Positions 45,977-55,964 of a stretch of DNA of 64,000 nucleotides are shown one piece after another; positions within the stretch are counted from its first letter, which is position 1, and each line of letters opens with the position of its first letter. The position numbers were made by a program, and so were the translations under genes. The notes beneath the pieces were generated by a model. It was not told where the DNA came from, did not search any database, and saw nothing but the letters and a program-made list of their open reading frames with translations. Source of the DNA: Pseudomonas sp. CFBP 13711 (lineage in GTDB: Bacteria; Pseudomonadota; Gammaproteobacteria; Pseudomonadales; Pseudomonadaceae); NCBI RefSeq assembly GCF_014842265.1, contig NZ_JACYVI010000005.1, forward strand, positions 246,518-310,517, in the 5' to 3' direction.

Positions 45977-47290
45977 ATGAAGACACCGCTCTGGTTCCCG
46001 CAAAGTTTTTTCTCCCGCACCCTGTGGCTGGTGCTCATTGTCGTGCTGTTTTCGAAGGCGCTGACCCTCGTCTATTTGCTGATGAACGAGGATGTTCTGG
46101 TCGATCGCCAATACAGCCACGGCGTTGCACTCACTTTGCGGGCTTACTGGGCGGCCGACGAGAGCGACCGGCAGACCATCGCCGACGCCGCCGGGCTGAT
46201 CCGCGTGGTGGGTGGCGGCGTACCGGAAGGCGAGCAGCACTGGCCGTATTCCGAAATCTACCAACGGCAGATGCAGGATGAACTGGGCGCGGACACCGAA
46301 GTGCGTCTGCGTGTCCACGCGCCTCCTGCGCTGTGGGTGAGGGCGCCGAGTCTCGGCGATGGCTGGCTGAAAGTGCCGCTGTACCCGCATCCGTTGCGCG
46401 GGCAGAAAATCTGGAGCGTGTTGGGCTGGTTTCTGGCGATCGGCTTGCTCTCGACGGCTTCGGCGTGGATCTTCGTCAGCCAGCTCAATCAGCCGCTCAA
46501 GCGCTTGGTTTTTGCCGCACGCCAGCTGGGGCAGGGCCGCAGCGTGCGGTTGCCGGTGGGCGACACGCCCAGCGAGATGACCGAGGTTTACCGGGCGTTC
46601 AATCAGATGGCCGAAGACGTTGAGCAGGCCGGGCAGGAGCGCGAGCTGATGCTGGCCGGGGTGTCCCACGATTTGCGAACGCCGCTGACGCGTTTGCGCC
46701 TGTCACTGGAATTGATGCCGACCAACAACGAATTCATGGAAGGCATGGTTCGCGACATTGAGGACATGGATGCCATCCTCGACCAATTCCTGGCATTTAT
46801 TCGGGACGGGCGCGATGAAGAGGTCGAAGAAGTCGATCTGGTCGAGCTGGTCCACGAAGTGGTGGCGCCGTACAACAACCCGGTCGAGCAGGTCCGGCTG
46901 TGCCTTGAGTCGATTCCGCCGTTCCCGCTGCGACGGGTTTCCATGAAGCGGCTGCTCAACAACCTTATTGGCAACGCGATGCACCATGCCGGTGACGGCG
47001 TTGAAGTGGCGGCCTATGTTTCCGGCGACAGCGGTGCGCCCTACGTGGTGCTGAGCGTGCTGGATCGGGGTATGGGGATTGATCCGTCGGAGCTGGAGGG
47101 CATTTTCAATCCCTTCATCCGTGGTGACCGCGCCCGAAGTGGCAAGGGGACGGGGCTTGGCCTGGCGATCGTCAAGCGCATTGCAGCGATGCACGGCGGC
47201 AATGTCGAGTTGCGTAATCGTTCGGGAGGCGGGCTGGAGGCCAGGGTTCGGTTGCCGTTGGGGCTGTTGCTGCCGCGGGATGCCGATTGA
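45977..47290 (+). CDS. envZ: Two-component sensor kinase EnvZ
   Basis: 437-residue inner-membrane histidine kinase. It has two transmembrane segments (about 16-36 and 150-172) flanking a periplasmic loop, then HAMP, and the dimerisation/phosphotransfer helix with His231 in AGVSHDLRTPLTRLRLSLEL. The ATP-binding domain has the N box (LLNNLIGNAMHHAG), G1 (VLDRGMGIDPSEL) and G2 (GKGTGLGLAIVKR). The frame is open upstream, but the ATG at 45977 matches the conserved N-terminus MKTPLWFPQSFFSRTLWLV. Confidence 0.95.
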   Translation: MKTPLWFPQSFFSRTLWLVLIVVLFSKALTLVYLLMNEDVLVDRQYSHGVALTLRAYWAADESDRQTIADAAGLIRVVGGGVPEGEQHWPYSEIYQRQMQDELGADTEVRLRVHAPPALWVRAPSLGDGWLKVPLYPHPLRGQKIWSVLGWFLAIGLLSTASAWIFVSQLNQPLKRLVFAARQLGQGRSVRLPVGDTPSEMTEVYRAFNQMAEDVEQAGQERELMLAGVSHDLRTPLTRLRLSLELMPTNNEFMEGMVRDIEDMDAILDQFLAFIRDGRDEEVEEVDLVELVHEVVAPYNNPVEQVRLCLESIPPFPLRRVSMKRLLNNLIGNAMHHAGDGVEVAAYVSGDSGAPYVVLSVLDRGMGIDPSELEGIFNPFIRGDRARSGKGTGLGLAIVKRIAAMHGGNVELRNRSGGGLEARVRLPLGLLLPRDAD

Positions 47291-47371
47291 CTCGTTACTG
47301 ATTCTGCCTGGGGGCCATGGGCGAGTGACGTGCTCGCGACCAAAGCCTCCGTGCAGAAACGGGCTTAAGCG

Positions 47372-48277
47372 TTAGCCCTTGCCCTTGGTGCGGGTCATGT
47401 GCGGCCCGCCGTTTTTCTCGATGTACTCGATGATTATCCCCGCGACATCCTTGCCGGTAGTGGTTTCAATGCCTTCAAGACCTGGCGACGAGTTCACTTC
47501 CATCACCAATGGCCCGTGATTGGAGCGCAGGATGTCGACACCCGCGACACTCAGGCCCATGACCTTGGCGGCCCGAATGGCCGTCATGCGTTCTTCGGGG
47601 GTGATCTTGATCAGGCTGGCGGTGCCGCCTCGATGCAGGTTGGAGCGGAATTCCCCGGGCTTCGCCTGACGCTTCATCGACGCAATGACCTTGTCACCCA
47701 CCACGAAGCAGCGGATGTCCGCGCCACCGGCTTCCTTGATGTACTCCTGCACCATGATGTCCTGCTTCAGACCCATAAAGGCCTCGATCACGGACTCAGC
47801 CGCCGTCGCGGTTTCGCACAGCACCACGCCAATGCCTTGGGTGCCTTCGAGCACTTTGATCACCAGTGGCGCGCCGTTGACCATCTGGATCAAGTCAGGG
47901 ATGTCGTCCGGAGAGTGAGCAAAGCCGGTAACGGGCAAGCCAATGCCGCGTCGCGACAACAGCTGCAGCGAGCGCAACTTGTCGCGAGAGCGCGCGATCG
48001 CCACGGATTCATTGAGCGGGAATACGCCCATCATTTCAAACTGACGCAGCACGGCGCAGCCGTAGAAGGTCACTGAGGCACCAATGCGGGGTATTACCGC
48101 ATCAAAGCCTTCCAGGGGTTTTCCTCGGTAGTGGATCTGCGGCTTATGACTGGCAATGTTCATATAGGCGCGCAGGGTATCGACCACCACGACCTCGTGG
48201 CCGCGCTGAATGCCCGCTTCGACCAGACGACGAGTTGAATACAGACGCGGGTTTCGCGAAAGCACAGCGATCTTCAT
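47372..48277 (-). CDS. rimK: RpsF-modifying glutamate ligase RimK
   Basis: 301-residue ATP-grasp ligase that adds glutamates to the C-terminus of ribosomal protein S6. The preATP-grasp domain ([22 protein letters not shown]) is followed by ATP-grasp segments [39 protein letters not shown] and [26 protein letters not shown]. It is the last gene of a minus-strand rimA-rimB-rimK operon and overlaps rimB by ATGA. In P. fluorescens and relatives this module is controlled by cyclic di-GMP and reshapes the proteome and root colonisation. Confidence 0.95.
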   Translation of the reverse strand: MKIAVLSRNPRLYSTRRLVEAGIQRGHEVVVVDTLRAYMNIASHKPQIHYRGKPLEGFDAVIPRIGASVTFYGCAVLRQFEMMGVFPLNESVAIARSRDKLRSLQLLSRRGIGLPVTGFAHSPDDIPDLIQMVNGAPLVIKVLEGTQGIGVVLCETATAAESVIEAFMGLKQDIMVQEYIKEAGGADIRCFVVGDKVIASMKRQAKPGEFRSNLHRGGTASLIKITPEERMTAIRAAKVMGLSVAGVDILRSNHGPLVMEVNSSPGLEGIETTTGKDVAGIIIEYIEKNGGPHMTRTKGKG

Positions 48278-48756
48278 GCAGCACCTGTGGCAGAGAGATT
48301 TGAAGCCGGGAAGACCGGCTTGTCCTGAATATAAGTAACACCCGGATTGACCACCAACTGGCCGTCAATCAGGGCTTTGGAACCGAGCAGCAACCGGTAG
48401 CGCATGGCCTTGCGGCAGGCCAGCGTGAACTCAACCGGCCAGACCCTATCCCCCAGCGCCAGTGTCGTGCGAATGACGTAGCGAACCTGAGCGTGGCCGT
48501 TGGAGCTTTTGATGGTTTTCATCGCCACCAGTTGTGCCTCGCAGCGACGATGACGCAGCTGCACCACCGTCCCCAGATGCGCGTTGAAGCGCACCCATTT
48601 TTCGCCGTCCCGTTCGAACGGCTCGATTTCAGTCGCGTGCAGGCTGGAGGTGCTGGCCCCGGTGTCGATTTTCGCGCGCAGCCCGGCAACGCCCAGATGG
48701 GGCAGCGCCACCCATTCGCGGAGGCCGATGACGGTCAGATGATCAAATGTTTTCAA
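48274..48756 (-). CDS. rimB: RimB, retropepsin-like protease
   Basis: 160 residues. The aspartic-protease motif [14 protein letters not shown] (Asp31) and a second strand pattern around [21 protein letters not shown] place it in the ATP-dependent zinc protease/RimB family. In Pseudomonas RimB works with RimK on modified RpsF. Four-base overlap with rimK and 15 bases after the EAL gene. Confidence 0.9.
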   Translation of the reverse strand: MKTFDHLTVIGLREWVALPHLGVAGLRAKIDTGASTSSLHATEIEPFERDGEKWVRFNAHLGTVVQLRHRRCEAQLVAMKTIKSSNGHAQVRYVIRTTLALGDRVWPVEFTLACRKAMRYRLLLGSKALIDGQLVVNPGVTYIQDKPVFPASNLSATGAA

Positions 48757-48771
48757 AGCGTTTCCGTTCGT

Positions 48772-49545
48772 TTACACGTTTTGCCAGGCACCGGCGTCGA
48801 TGTGCGCCAGCGCCTGGAATGCAGGTTTGGCGAACCAGTAGCCCTGCATGAGGTAAATGCCGCAATCGGCGAGGAAGTCTCGTTCGCCTGCATGTTCGAT
48901 GCCTTCGGCGATCACTGTAACGTTCAGGTCCGTACACATTGTGACAATGCCGCGCACGATGGCCTGCCGTGCGGGATCCAGATGGACGTTGCGCACCAGC
49001 GCCATATCGAGCTTGATCAGGTCAGGCTGAAAGTCGGCAAGCAGGGTCAGTCCCGAATGCCCGGCACCGAAGTCGTCGATAGCGGTTTTGAAGCCAAACT
49101 GGCGGTACTCGCGAAGGATGTTAGTGAGGTGGCTGTTGTCACACACATGCTCGGTTTCGACGGTCTCGAAGATCAGCCGGTCAAGCGGAAAATTGTGGGC
49201 GCGAGCCGCTTCAAGGGTGCTGCGAATGCACAGTTCAGGGCGATACACCGCGTTGGGCAGGAAGTTGATCGACAGGTATTCGTCCACTCCCAGCCGGGCG
49301 GCAGTTGAAATCGCGCGGGTTCGGCACAATTGATCGAAACGGTAACGGTTGGTGTGGTCCACCCGATTCAGTACAGACAGGGCACCTTCGCCGTTGACGC
49401 CACGTACCAACGCCTCGTGAGCGAACACCGAGCGGTTGCGGACGTCCACGATTGGCTGATAGGCGAATTCAAATTCGAAATCCAGCGCGGCGCTTTCTCT
49501 GCAGCCCTGGCACCCACCGGTCAATGACGTAGGGAAGTCTGTCAC
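48772..49545 (-). CDS. rimA: RimA, EAL-domain cyclic di-GMP phosphodiesterase
   Basis: 257 residues, one EAL domain and no sensor or membrane segment. Catalytic residues are in place: HEALVRG with Glu44, NFLP with Asn94, FETVE with Glu127, IDDFGAGHSG with Asp157-Asp158, and IKLDM. It is therefore probably an active cyclic di-GMP phosphodiesterase, not only a binding domain. First gene of the rimABK operon, linking second-messenger level to ribosome modification. Confidence 0.92.
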   Translation of the reverse strand: MTDFPTSLTGGCQGCRESAALDFEFEFAYQPIVDVRNRSVFAHEALVRGVNGEGALSVLNRVDHTNRYRFDQLCRTRAISTAARLGVDEYLSINFLPNAVYRPELCIRSTLEAARAHNFPLDRLIFETVETEHVCDNSHLTNILREYRQFGFKTAIDDFGAGHSGLTLLADFQPDLIKLDMALVRNVHLDPARQAIVRGIVTMCTDLNVTVIAEGIEHAGERDFLADCGIYLMQGYWFAKPAFQALAHIDAGAWQNV

Positions 49546-49663
49546 GTCGTTCTCCTGAAGCCGGTGCTTTAGTCTTGGGGGGCAGTGTAAACGAGGGTGG
49601 CGGTTACTGCGTCCCCGGCGTGACGTAGTACGGTTCTGACCATTACGCGATTGAGGAATTCAG

Positions 49664-50065
49664 ATGACACAGAAGTCAGACGAGGACGACAAAGTCCGTC
49701 TGGACAAATGGCTTTGGGCGGCGCGCTTCTTCAAGACGCGTGCGCTGGCAAAAGCCGCCATTGAAAGCGGCAAGGTTCATTGCCGGGGCGAACGTTGCAA
49801 GCCGGGAAAAGAGCCGCGCGTAGGTGACGAGTTCCAGATCAGAGCGGGCTTCGATGAGCGGACCGTGGTGGTTCAGGCGTTGTCGATTGTCCGCCGTGGC
49901 GCCCCGGAGGCTCAGCTGCTTTACAGCGAAACGCCGGAGAGCCTCGCCAAACGCGAACAAGCCGCCGAGATGCGCAAGGCCGGAAGCCTGGGCGTGACGA
50001 CCGACGGCAGGCCGACCAAAAAGCAGCGTCGGCAATTGTTTCATTTTCGTTCGGGTGACGACTGA
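49664..50065 (+). CDS. hslR: Ribosome-associated heat-shock protein Hsp15
   Basis: 133 residues. An S4 RNA-binding domain (VRLDKWLWAARFFKTRALAKAAIESGKVHCRGERCKPGKEPRVGDEFQI) is followed by a basic C-terminal tail (RPTKKQRRQLFHFRSGDD). Hsp15 rescues dissociated 50S subunits carrying nascent chains after heat stress. GAGGAATTCAG precedes the ATG. It is divergent from rimA. Confidence 0.95.
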   Translation: MTQKSDEDDKVRLDKWLWAARFFKTRALAKAAIESGKVHCRGERCKPGKEPRVGDEFQIRAGFDERTVVVQALSIVRRGAPEAQLLYSETPESLAKREQAAEMRKAGSLGVTTDGRPTKKQRRQLFHFRSGDD

Positions 50066-50130
50066 CGATCTCGCCGCTTTCCGGGATCGTGGGTTAATCG
50101 ACCCCGGACTGCTCGGTAGCAACGGGCAGC

Positions 50131-50940
50131 TTACAAATGAGAGCCCTGCTTCATGATGCTCAGGCATTTGATCAGCGGCAGGCGGCCCAACACATTGAAG
50201 ACCGGCGCGGTCAGTCGAAACATGAAGGCGGTAGCAGTGGCCGCGAACGGGGTGTAGCAACTCCAGCCCAGCGCGAGCAACGCGATCATCACGCCGCCGA
50301 TGTAGTCGTCCTGACCCCAATGCGCGCCGGCGACCAGGCGCGGCATCATGAACAGGAACGCCAGCGCCCAGATGACGACACGTTGGCCGACGGTGCGGCT
50401 GTAGACGCTCATGAACATCGCCCAGATCAGCAGCACCGAAGCGTGGTCACCCGGGAAGCTCTGGCTGGAACGGTCCTTGAGCTGCCACTTGTCTTCAAGA
50501 CCCGGGAATATGTCGCTGAGCTTGATGGCATCAGGGATCATCATCGAGGCGCTGTCGTGTTGCAGCGCGCTGTGGTCGATGATCTTGGAAAACACCGTGC
50601 GGATGATCAGCAGCAGGATCAGCGTCAGCACGAAGCCGATCAGCGCGGCACGGGTTTGCAGGGATTTGAACACCCAGTCGCCCTTTATGAGCAGCGTCAG
50701 AAGAATCAGGCCGACGACGATATCGAAGGGTCGCATGCTGGCAACCGTCCAGGTCCATAACCACGCCTTGTTTTGCTCAAGCGGGCGGTTCAGTACGTGA
50801 AACAGGCCTTCATCGAAATGCGTGAATGCCGCGTGGCCCGTGGGCCAGATCCACAGCAGCAGCAGTGCCAGCGCCACCAGATTGCACAGCAAGAATTTTT
50901 TGACGTTCCACTTGGGTTGGAACAACGCGGGATAGTCCAT
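50131..50940 (-). CDS. PAP2-family membrane phosphatase
   Basis: 269 residues, about six hydrophobic segments. The phosphatase motifs are SSQSFPGDHASVLLIWAMFM and PRLVAGAHWGQDDYIGGVMI, with the catalytic histidines and the final Asp. The lysine/arginine motif that usually comes first is less clear. Likely acts on lipid phosphates such as undecaprenyl pyrophosphate or lipid A. It converges with hslR. Confidence 0.88.
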   Translation of the reverse strand: MDYPALFQPKWNVKKFLLCNLVALALLLLWIWPTGHAAFTHFDEGLFHVLNRPLEQNKAWLWTWTVASMRPFDIVVGLILLTLLIKGDWVFKSLQTRAALIGFVLTLILLLIIRTVFSKIIDHSALQHDSASMMIPDAIKLSDIFPGLEDKWQLKDRSSQSFPGDHASVLLIWAMFMSVYSRTVGQRVVIWALAFLFMMPRLVAGAHWGQDDYIGGVMIALLALGWSCYTPFAATATAFMFRLTAPVFNVLGRLPLIKCLSIMKQGSHL

Positions 50941-51038
50941 AAAATGCCCCCATCGGCATGACAGTGCACCAAGCGGTGCTAAACCGCGCTTTATAGGCGC
51001 TTGTCATCATTTTGTCATCCATTCAGATACCTTCTCCT

Positions 51039-51941
51039 ATGCCAGACTTTCCGGATACCGATTACACCCAGCGCTTCATCTTCGACGAGAGCGACGTTCG
51101 CGGCGAGCTCGTGGCCCTTGAGCGCAGCTACGCCGAGGTACTAGCCAAACACCCGTATCCCGAGCCAGTCGCTCAGCTACTCGGCGAAATGCTCGCCGCC
51201 GCTGCGTTGTTGGTGGGCACGCTGAAGTTCGACGGTCTGCTGGTTCTGCAGGCGCGGTCGCTTGGGCCGGTGTCCCTGCTGATGGTCGAGTGCTCCAGCG
51301 AGCGTGAGTTGCGCGGCATTGCGCGCTACGACGAAAGCCTGGTCAAGCCGGACGCCACGCTGCTCGACCTGATGCCCAACGGCGACCTGACCATGACCAT
51401 AGACCCGCGTCAGGGCAAACGCTACCAGGGCATCGTGGGCCTGGACGGCGTCGACTTGTCGGCGTGCCTGTCCGAGTATTTTGTGATGTCGGAGCAACTG
51501 CCTACGCGCTTCTGGATCAAGGCCGACGGCAAGCGCGCACGTGGGCTGCTGCTGCAACAGTTACCGGCCGAGAAGCTGAAAGATCAGGATGAGCGCGAAG
51601 CCAGCTGGCAGCACGTCAATGTGCTGGTCGACACCCTGACCGCCGAAGAATTGCTCAGCCTGACCAACGAAACCGTGTTGAAACGGCTGTTCCACGAAGA
51701 CGTCGTGCGCATGTTCGACGTCCAGCCTCTGGTGTTCCGTTGCAGCTGCTCGCGCGAACGTTCTGGCAATGCGTTGGTCAGTCTTGGTCTGGAAGATGCA
51801 CAGCAGTTGGTGATCGAGCATCACGGTGCGGTGGAGATCGACTGCCAGTTCTGCAATCAGCGCTATCTGTTCGATGCAACCGATGTAGCGCAGCTGTTTG
51901 CAGGGGGTGGGGTAGATACCCCTTCCGATACCCGCCATTAA
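51039..51941 (+). CDS. hslO: Redox-regulated chaperone Hsp33
   Basis: 300 residues. The chaperone domain ([34 protein letters not shown]) is followed by the C-terminal redox switch with its four cysteines, CSCSRE and CQFC (CxC...CxxC). Oxidation of these releases zinc and activates holdase activity. Start at the ATG at 51039; a TTG at 51012 would add nine residues. It lies immediately before pckA, and both hslR and hslO are within 2 kb. Confidence 0.95.
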   Translation: MPDFPDTDYTQRFIFDESDVRGELVALERSYAEVLAKHPYPEPVAQLLGEMLAAAALLVGTLKFDGLLVLQARSLGPVSLLMVECSSERELRGIARYDESLVKPDATLLDLMPNGDLTMTIDPRQGKRYQGIVGLDGVDLSACLSEYFVMSEQLPTRFWIKADGKRARGLLLQQLPAEKLKDQDEREASWQHVNVLVDTLTAEELLSLTNETVLKRLFHEDVVRMFDVQPLVFRCSCSRERSGNALVSLGLEDAQQLVIEHHGAVEIDCQFCNQRYLFDATDVAQLFAGGGVDTPSDTRH

Positions 51942-52063
51942 TGTAGTGCGGGTCCTGCGCTGAAAGCTTTCCGCCCGGCCCGCTTGACTCTTCTTCATGT
52001 AGTTCTGACAGGAGGGCCCTACCTTTTTTGGGCTTTTCTGGCATAATCCGGCCACTTTTTAGC

Positions 52064-52090
52064 TGTAGTAGTGTTGGTTTTTCTACTACA
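52064..52090. promoter_or_regulatory. Perfect inverted repeat just before pckA
   Basis: TGTAGTAG-N11-CTACTACA lies between a likely -10 box (GCATAATCC, about 52041-52049) and the pckA start. It could be an operator or an 8-bp hairpin at the very 5' end of the mRNA. The half-sites resemble TGTAGT/ACTACA of HexR-type carbon regulators, but the spacing is longer than that family's usual site. Binding is untested. Confidence 0.5.
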
Positions 52091-52132
52091 AAACGTTTGG
52101 AGCACTCGGCCATTGAGCCGACGGGGAATCTC

Positions 52133-53674
52133 ATGACGCAAGCCAATAACGCCGTTCACACCGATCTCAGTGTCGACGATCTGGTTAAAGAAGCCCTCAA
52201 ACGCGAAGAAGGCGTGCTGTCCGATACTGGCGCACTCGTCGTGGAAACAGGCCACCGCACAGGCCGCTCGCCTGTCGACCGCTTCATCGTAGACGAACCC
52301 TCTACTCAGGCTGCGATCGCCTGGGGCCCGATCAACCGCAAGTTCCCGGCCGACAAGTTCGACGCCCTGTGGGCGCGTGTCGAGGCGTTCAACAACGGCC
52401 AGGAACACTTCGTTTCCCACGTGCACGTAGGCGCAGCCGAAGACCACTACCTGGCGGTCAAGATGACCACCCAGACGGCCTGGCAGAACCTGTTCGGTCG
52501 CTGCCTGTTCATCAATCCGGCCCAGTACAACCCGGCCGGTCGTGAAGAATGGCAAGTGCTCAACGTGGCTAACTTCGAGTGCGTGCCCGAGCGTGACGGC
52601 ACCAACTCCGACGGTTGCGTCATCATCAACTTCGCCCAGAAGAAGGTCCTCATTGCCGGTATGCGCTACGCCGGTGAAATGAAGAAAGCCATGTTCTCGG
52701 TGCAGAACTTCCTGTTGCCGGCCTCCGACGTGCTGCCAATGCACTGTGCGGCCAACATCGGTGAAGACGGCGACGTGACGCTGTTCTTCGGTCTGTCCGG
52801 CACCGGTAAGACCACGCTGTCCGCCGACGAGACCCGTTACCTGATCGGTGACGACGAACACGGCTGGGGCGAAGGCGTTGTCTTCAATATCGAAGGCGGT
52901 TGCTATGCCAAGTGCATCGACCTGTCCGAGAAGAACGAGCCGGTGATCTGGAAGGCCATCAAGCACGGCGCCGTCCTGGAAAACGTGGTGCTGGACGCAG
53001 CCGGCCATGCCGACTATGCCGACAGCAGCCTGACTCAGAACAGCCGCGCCGCTTACCCGCTCGAGCACGTTGAAAAGCGCTCCGAGAAGAACCTGGGCGG
53101 CGAGCCAAACGCGGTGATCTTCCTGACCTGCGACCTGACCGGCGTGCTGCCACCCGTGTCGATCCTCAGCGAAGAACAAGCGGCCTACCACTTCCTGTCG
53201 GGTTACACCGCACTGGTCGGCTCCACTGAAATGGGTTCGGGCGCTGGCATCAAGTCGACGTTCTCCACCTGCTTCGGCGCACCGTTCTTCCCGCGTCCTG
53301 CTGGCGAATACGCAGAGCTGCTGATCAAGCGTATCCGCGGTTTCGGCTCCAAGGTCTATCTGGTCAACACCGGCTGGACCGGCGGCGGCTACGGTGTCGG
53401 CAAGCGCTTCAACATTCCGACCACCCGTGGCGTCATCGCGGCCATCCAGAGCGGCGCGTTGATCGGTGCAGAAACCGAGCACCTCGACACTGTTAACCTG
53501 GATGTCCCGACTTCCGTGCCGGGCGTCGAAACCGGCCTGCTCAACCCGCGCAACACCTGGGCTGACAAAGCGGCGTACGACGAAGCAGCCAAAGCACTGG
53601 CCGGCCTGTTCATCGAGAACTTCAAGAAGTTCGACGTGAGCGACGCGATCAAGGCAGCGGGCCCGAAGCTGTAA
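52133..53674 (+). CDS. pckA: ATP-dependent phosphoenolpyruvate carboxykinase
   Basis: 513-residue gluconeogenic enzyme making PEP from oxaloacetate. It has the ATP-binding loop [24 protein letters not shown], the substrate segment [18 protein letters not shown] and the metal/substrate region [13 protein letters not shown]. Length is normal. The frame is open to 52028, but the ATG at 52133 (MTQANNAV) is preferred: it lies after the probable promoter and inverted repeat. Codon use suggests high expression. It has its own terminator. Confidence 0.97.
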   Translation: MTQANNAVHTDLSVDDLVKEALKREEGVLSDTGALVVETGHRTGRSPVDRFIVDEPSTQAAIAWGPINRKFPADKFDALWARVEAFNNGQEHFVSHVHVGAAEDHYLAVKMTTQTAWQNLFGRCLFINPAQYNPAGREEWQVLNVANFECVPERDGTNSDGCVIINFAQKKVLIAGMRYAGEMKKAMFSVQNFLLPASDVLPMHCAANIGEDGDVTLFFGLSGTGKTTLSADETRYLIGDDEHGWGEGVVFNIEGGCYAKCIDLSEKNEPVIWKAIKHGAVLENVVLDAAGHADYADSSLTQNSRAAYPLEHVEKRSEKNLGGEPNAVIFLTCDLTGVLPPVSILSEEQAAYHFLSGYTALVGSTEMGSGAGIKSTFSTCFGAPFFPRPAGEYAELLIKRIRGFGSKVYLVNTGWTGGGYGVGKRFNIPTTRGVIAAIQSGALIGAETEHLDTVNLDVPTSVPGVETGLLNPRNTWADKAAYDEAAKALAGLFIENFKKFDVSDAIKAAGPKL

Positions 53675-53695
53675 GATCGGCGCCTGCTAAAAAGA

Positions 53696-53720
53696 AACCG
53701 CCCTTCGGGGCGGTTTTTTT
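53696..53720 (+). terminator. Intrinsic terminator after pckA
   Basis: AACCGCCC-TTCG-GGGCGGTT followed by five more T residues. Confidence 0.93.
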
Positions 53721-53735
53721 ATGCCTGCGCGATAG

Positions 53736-54470
53736 CTAGCCGTCCGCCTTCGTCGTCGCTGGAAAGTCTTGGGTGATGTCGAAGCTGCCCTTCGCCACCA
53801 CGCTCTTCGCGTTACACAGCCTGGCGTCGAACCCCGGGTGGCGCTCGCCATGCTCGGCGGCATACGCAGCGGCTTCCCGGGTGCATTCGTCGGTGGGCTG
53901 CTCAGGGGAAAGCGCGGCATTGAATTGAAACGTACCGATCAACCGATAGCGGTCGAGCAGTTTGTTGGGGGAGGTGAGTTTCTCGATTTTGCTGAAGACG
54001 AGCTGGACGTTGCTGTTGTTGCCACCCTTGTCCGTATCGAAATACTGATAGTACGAACCGGTGTCGTAGGACGCGCTGTTTTCATCATGGGCAACTTCGA
54101 CGCGGCCTCCTTGAAACATGATCGCCTTCTTTTCCTGATCGGGGTTATCGAAGGAGAACCCGAGAATCGGCCCGATGCTCACCTCATTGCGGTCGCCTTC
54201 GGCTTCCTGATCCGCGCTCAGCGTCAGCCAGTTGGAGCCGGGCAGTTTGCCGGGCAAGAAGCCTACGGCTACTTGATCACCTCTTGCTTCGTAGTGCAGG
54301 TTCAGCGCCCCGCTCACATCGACACTCATAACCTTCTGCAGGGGCGATGCACTCGCGGTTGCCGCGTTGGTCGTCTTGGCATCGTCGCCGCAGCCCGAAA
54401 GAAGAGCGGCTGCAGCGGCGAGAAACAGCGGAAACAGGCTGGTATGTGTTCGCGGGGCTGCTTGAGGCAT
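53736..54470 (-). CDS. Predicted lipoprotein, candidate immunity or accessory protein
   Basis: 244 residues. The signal peptide ends in a lipobox (AALLSGC, Cys27), so the protein is probably lipidated and exported. The mature part is acidic, with no recognised domain. Features visible are IGPILGFSFDNPDQEKKAIMFQGG and a Tyr-rich YDTGSYYQYFDTDKGG; two cysteines occur late. It is encoded directly downstream of a putative lipase/effector gene on the same strand. Lipoproteins often serve as immunity proteins for type VI lipase effectors; that role here is inference from position. Confidence 0.6.
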   Translation of the reverse strand: MPQAAPRTHTSLFPLFLAAAAALLSGCGDDAKTTNAATASASPLQKVMSVDVSGALNLHYEARGDQVAVGFLPGKLPGSNWLTLSADQEAEGDRNEVSIGPILGFSFDNPDQEKKAIMFQGGRVEVAHDENSASYDTGSYYQYFDTDKGGNNSNVQLVFSKIEKLTSPNKLLDRYRLIGTFQFNAALSPEQPTDECTREAAAYAAEHGERHPGFDARLCNAKSVVAKGSFDITQDFPATTKADG

Positions 54471-54572
54471 GGTGTTCCGTCCGTAATCGCTGCGGGTTTC
54501 TTTGACCTTAGCTCCCTATGACCGCATAAAACGCTTGCGGGTCAATGCAGCGATGACAAAAAGCGGGACGAA

Positions 54573-54596
54573 GAAGCCGCCCTTATGGGCGGCTTC
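54573..54596. terminator. Hairpin after the hydrolase gene
   Basis: GAAGCCGCCC-TTAT-GGGCGGCTTC, a perfect 10-bp stem with a 4-base loop. On the minus strand a T-run follows about 8 bases later. Lies between the hydrolase and lipoprotein genes, so these may be separately transcribed. Confidence 0.6.
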
Positions 54597-54706
54597 CGCA
54601 GGAATTCTGTTTTTCACCAGCGTAGCGCTCAGCAGGAGGCCATTGGCGATGGACGGGAAAGCCATGTAAATGCGCTAGTCGCCCTTGTCATGAATTGCAG
54701 GTTTTG

Positions 54707-55834
54707 TCAGCAGATGTCCTTGTAGGCGCTATGCCCTTTTGCGAGGCTTGCCGCCAAGCCTTCCGCGGGCTTAAACGGCGTGCCTGCGGCCATGCTGAAG
54801 CCAGTTGCTTTATTCGCGTAACTGACATGACGTTCAGCTTTATAGTCTTCAAAAAAAACGGTGTACGAGTTTTTGCGCATTTTGATGAACTCGGCCTCGT
54901 GCATCACGATACTTTGATGCAGCTTGCCAATCTCGATAGCCGACAAGTTGAGTTTTCGCTGGAGCTTAGTTCCCCATCGGGTCAGGCATGCTTCGGCGTA
55001 ATGTCGCACCAGCTTGCCAGGCTCTGTCAGGTCGCCTGGCCCACTTGCGCCCGTGAGCGAAGCGTTACCCACCAGCGTAGCGTGACGTCCGGCCATGGGA
55101 TATATGCTGACTTTGGTCTTGGGGTCTGTTTTCGGAATGATGCAAGAGAACCCTTTGGAGCGTTCATCGCGGGCATAGAACCCTACATATTCTTTAACGT
55201 TGCTACCGAGAGAAACTTTTTCAGGCTGATAATTCAGTGGGCCGGGCACTGGGTCGACCGCAAAGATATTGACCGGGATTTGACGTGTGACCGGATTGGC
55301 CATCAGCGCATTGGCGAGCATGTGGCAACTGACGCCGCCCCGACTCCACCCCACCAGATTGATTTGTTTTGGAATCAAGCCGCCTTTTCTCAGGTTCTTG
55401 ATCAGTTGTTGCTGGAGTTCCTGCGGGCTGATTCGATTACCGTAGTCGTATTGCCGCCAGAACCAGGAGCCATGCGCCTGAGCGTCGGGGATAGGCACGT
55501 CGGCTTTTTTGAGACGCAGGTAGTCAGCTTCTGAAAGTTTGGTTCTTTGCCAATCGAATTTGCCATGAACGATGTTGACGGCATGCTGCACATTCTCATG
55601 CCAGCCTTTGCCGAATGCGGTGCCAGACCAGCCAAACCCTTTGGATTCGGTGAACAGTTCATCGGCCTGCATGTTGCCGCTACCCGGCCCGTCGATGACA
55701 ATCCACTCGGCGAACTCGTGACCGTCGATGTTGTTCGCCAATGTAGCGACCAACTCACCGTTCCAGTAGTTCTTGTTCAAGTTGTCGTATTTGGTAGAGC
55801 CGGTACCGCAAAAGAAAATTGTAAATGTTGTCAT
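54707..55834 (-). CDS. Putative alpha/beta-hydrolase (lipase-like) effector
   Basis: 375 residues, no signal peptide. The nucleophile elbow is LVGWSRGGVS (G-x-S-x-G with Ser164), followed by FAVDPVPGP with a likely catalytic Asp and MAGRHATL with a likely His. The opening TIFFCGTGSTKYDN and GWSRGG resemble DUF2235/Tle-type enzymes, which include type VI phospholipase effectors. The coding sequence is visibly poorer in GC than the pckA and recQ-like genes around it, and the C-terminus (about 290-375) is unrecognised. No VgrG, PAAR or other secretion gene is nearby. The ATG at 55834 follows GAGG; the frame is open to 55891. An ordinary intracellular hydrolase is the alternative. Confidence 0.6.
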   Translation of the reverse strand: MTTFTIFFCGTGSTKYDNLNKNYWNGELVATLANNIDGHEFAEWIVIDGPGSGNMQADELFTESKGFGWSGTAFGKGWHENVQHAVNIVHGKFDWQRTKLSEADYLRLKKADVPIPDAQAHGSWFWRQYDYGNRISPQELQQQLIKNLRKGGLIPKQINLVGWSRGGVSCHMLANALMANPVTRQIPVNIFAVDPVPGPLNYQPEKVSLGSNVKEYVGFYARDERSKGFSCIIPKTDPKTKVSIYPMAGRHATLVGNASLTGASGPGDLTEPGKLVRHYAEACLTRWGTKLQRKLNLSAIEIGKLHQSIVMHEAEFIKMRKNSYTVFFEDYKAERHVSYANKATGFSMAAGTPFKPAEGLAASLAKGHSAYKDIC

Positions 55835-55964
55835 GTTTCTAGCCTCGTTGGTTGATAGGTCTGACGAGGTTAGAAGACGGTTTGAGAACATGTCGGCTGC
55901 TGTTGTTACTGCGTGTTAGTTAATAAGCACTGATGGGTTTCTCGGCACGTCAGTTGATCACCTA

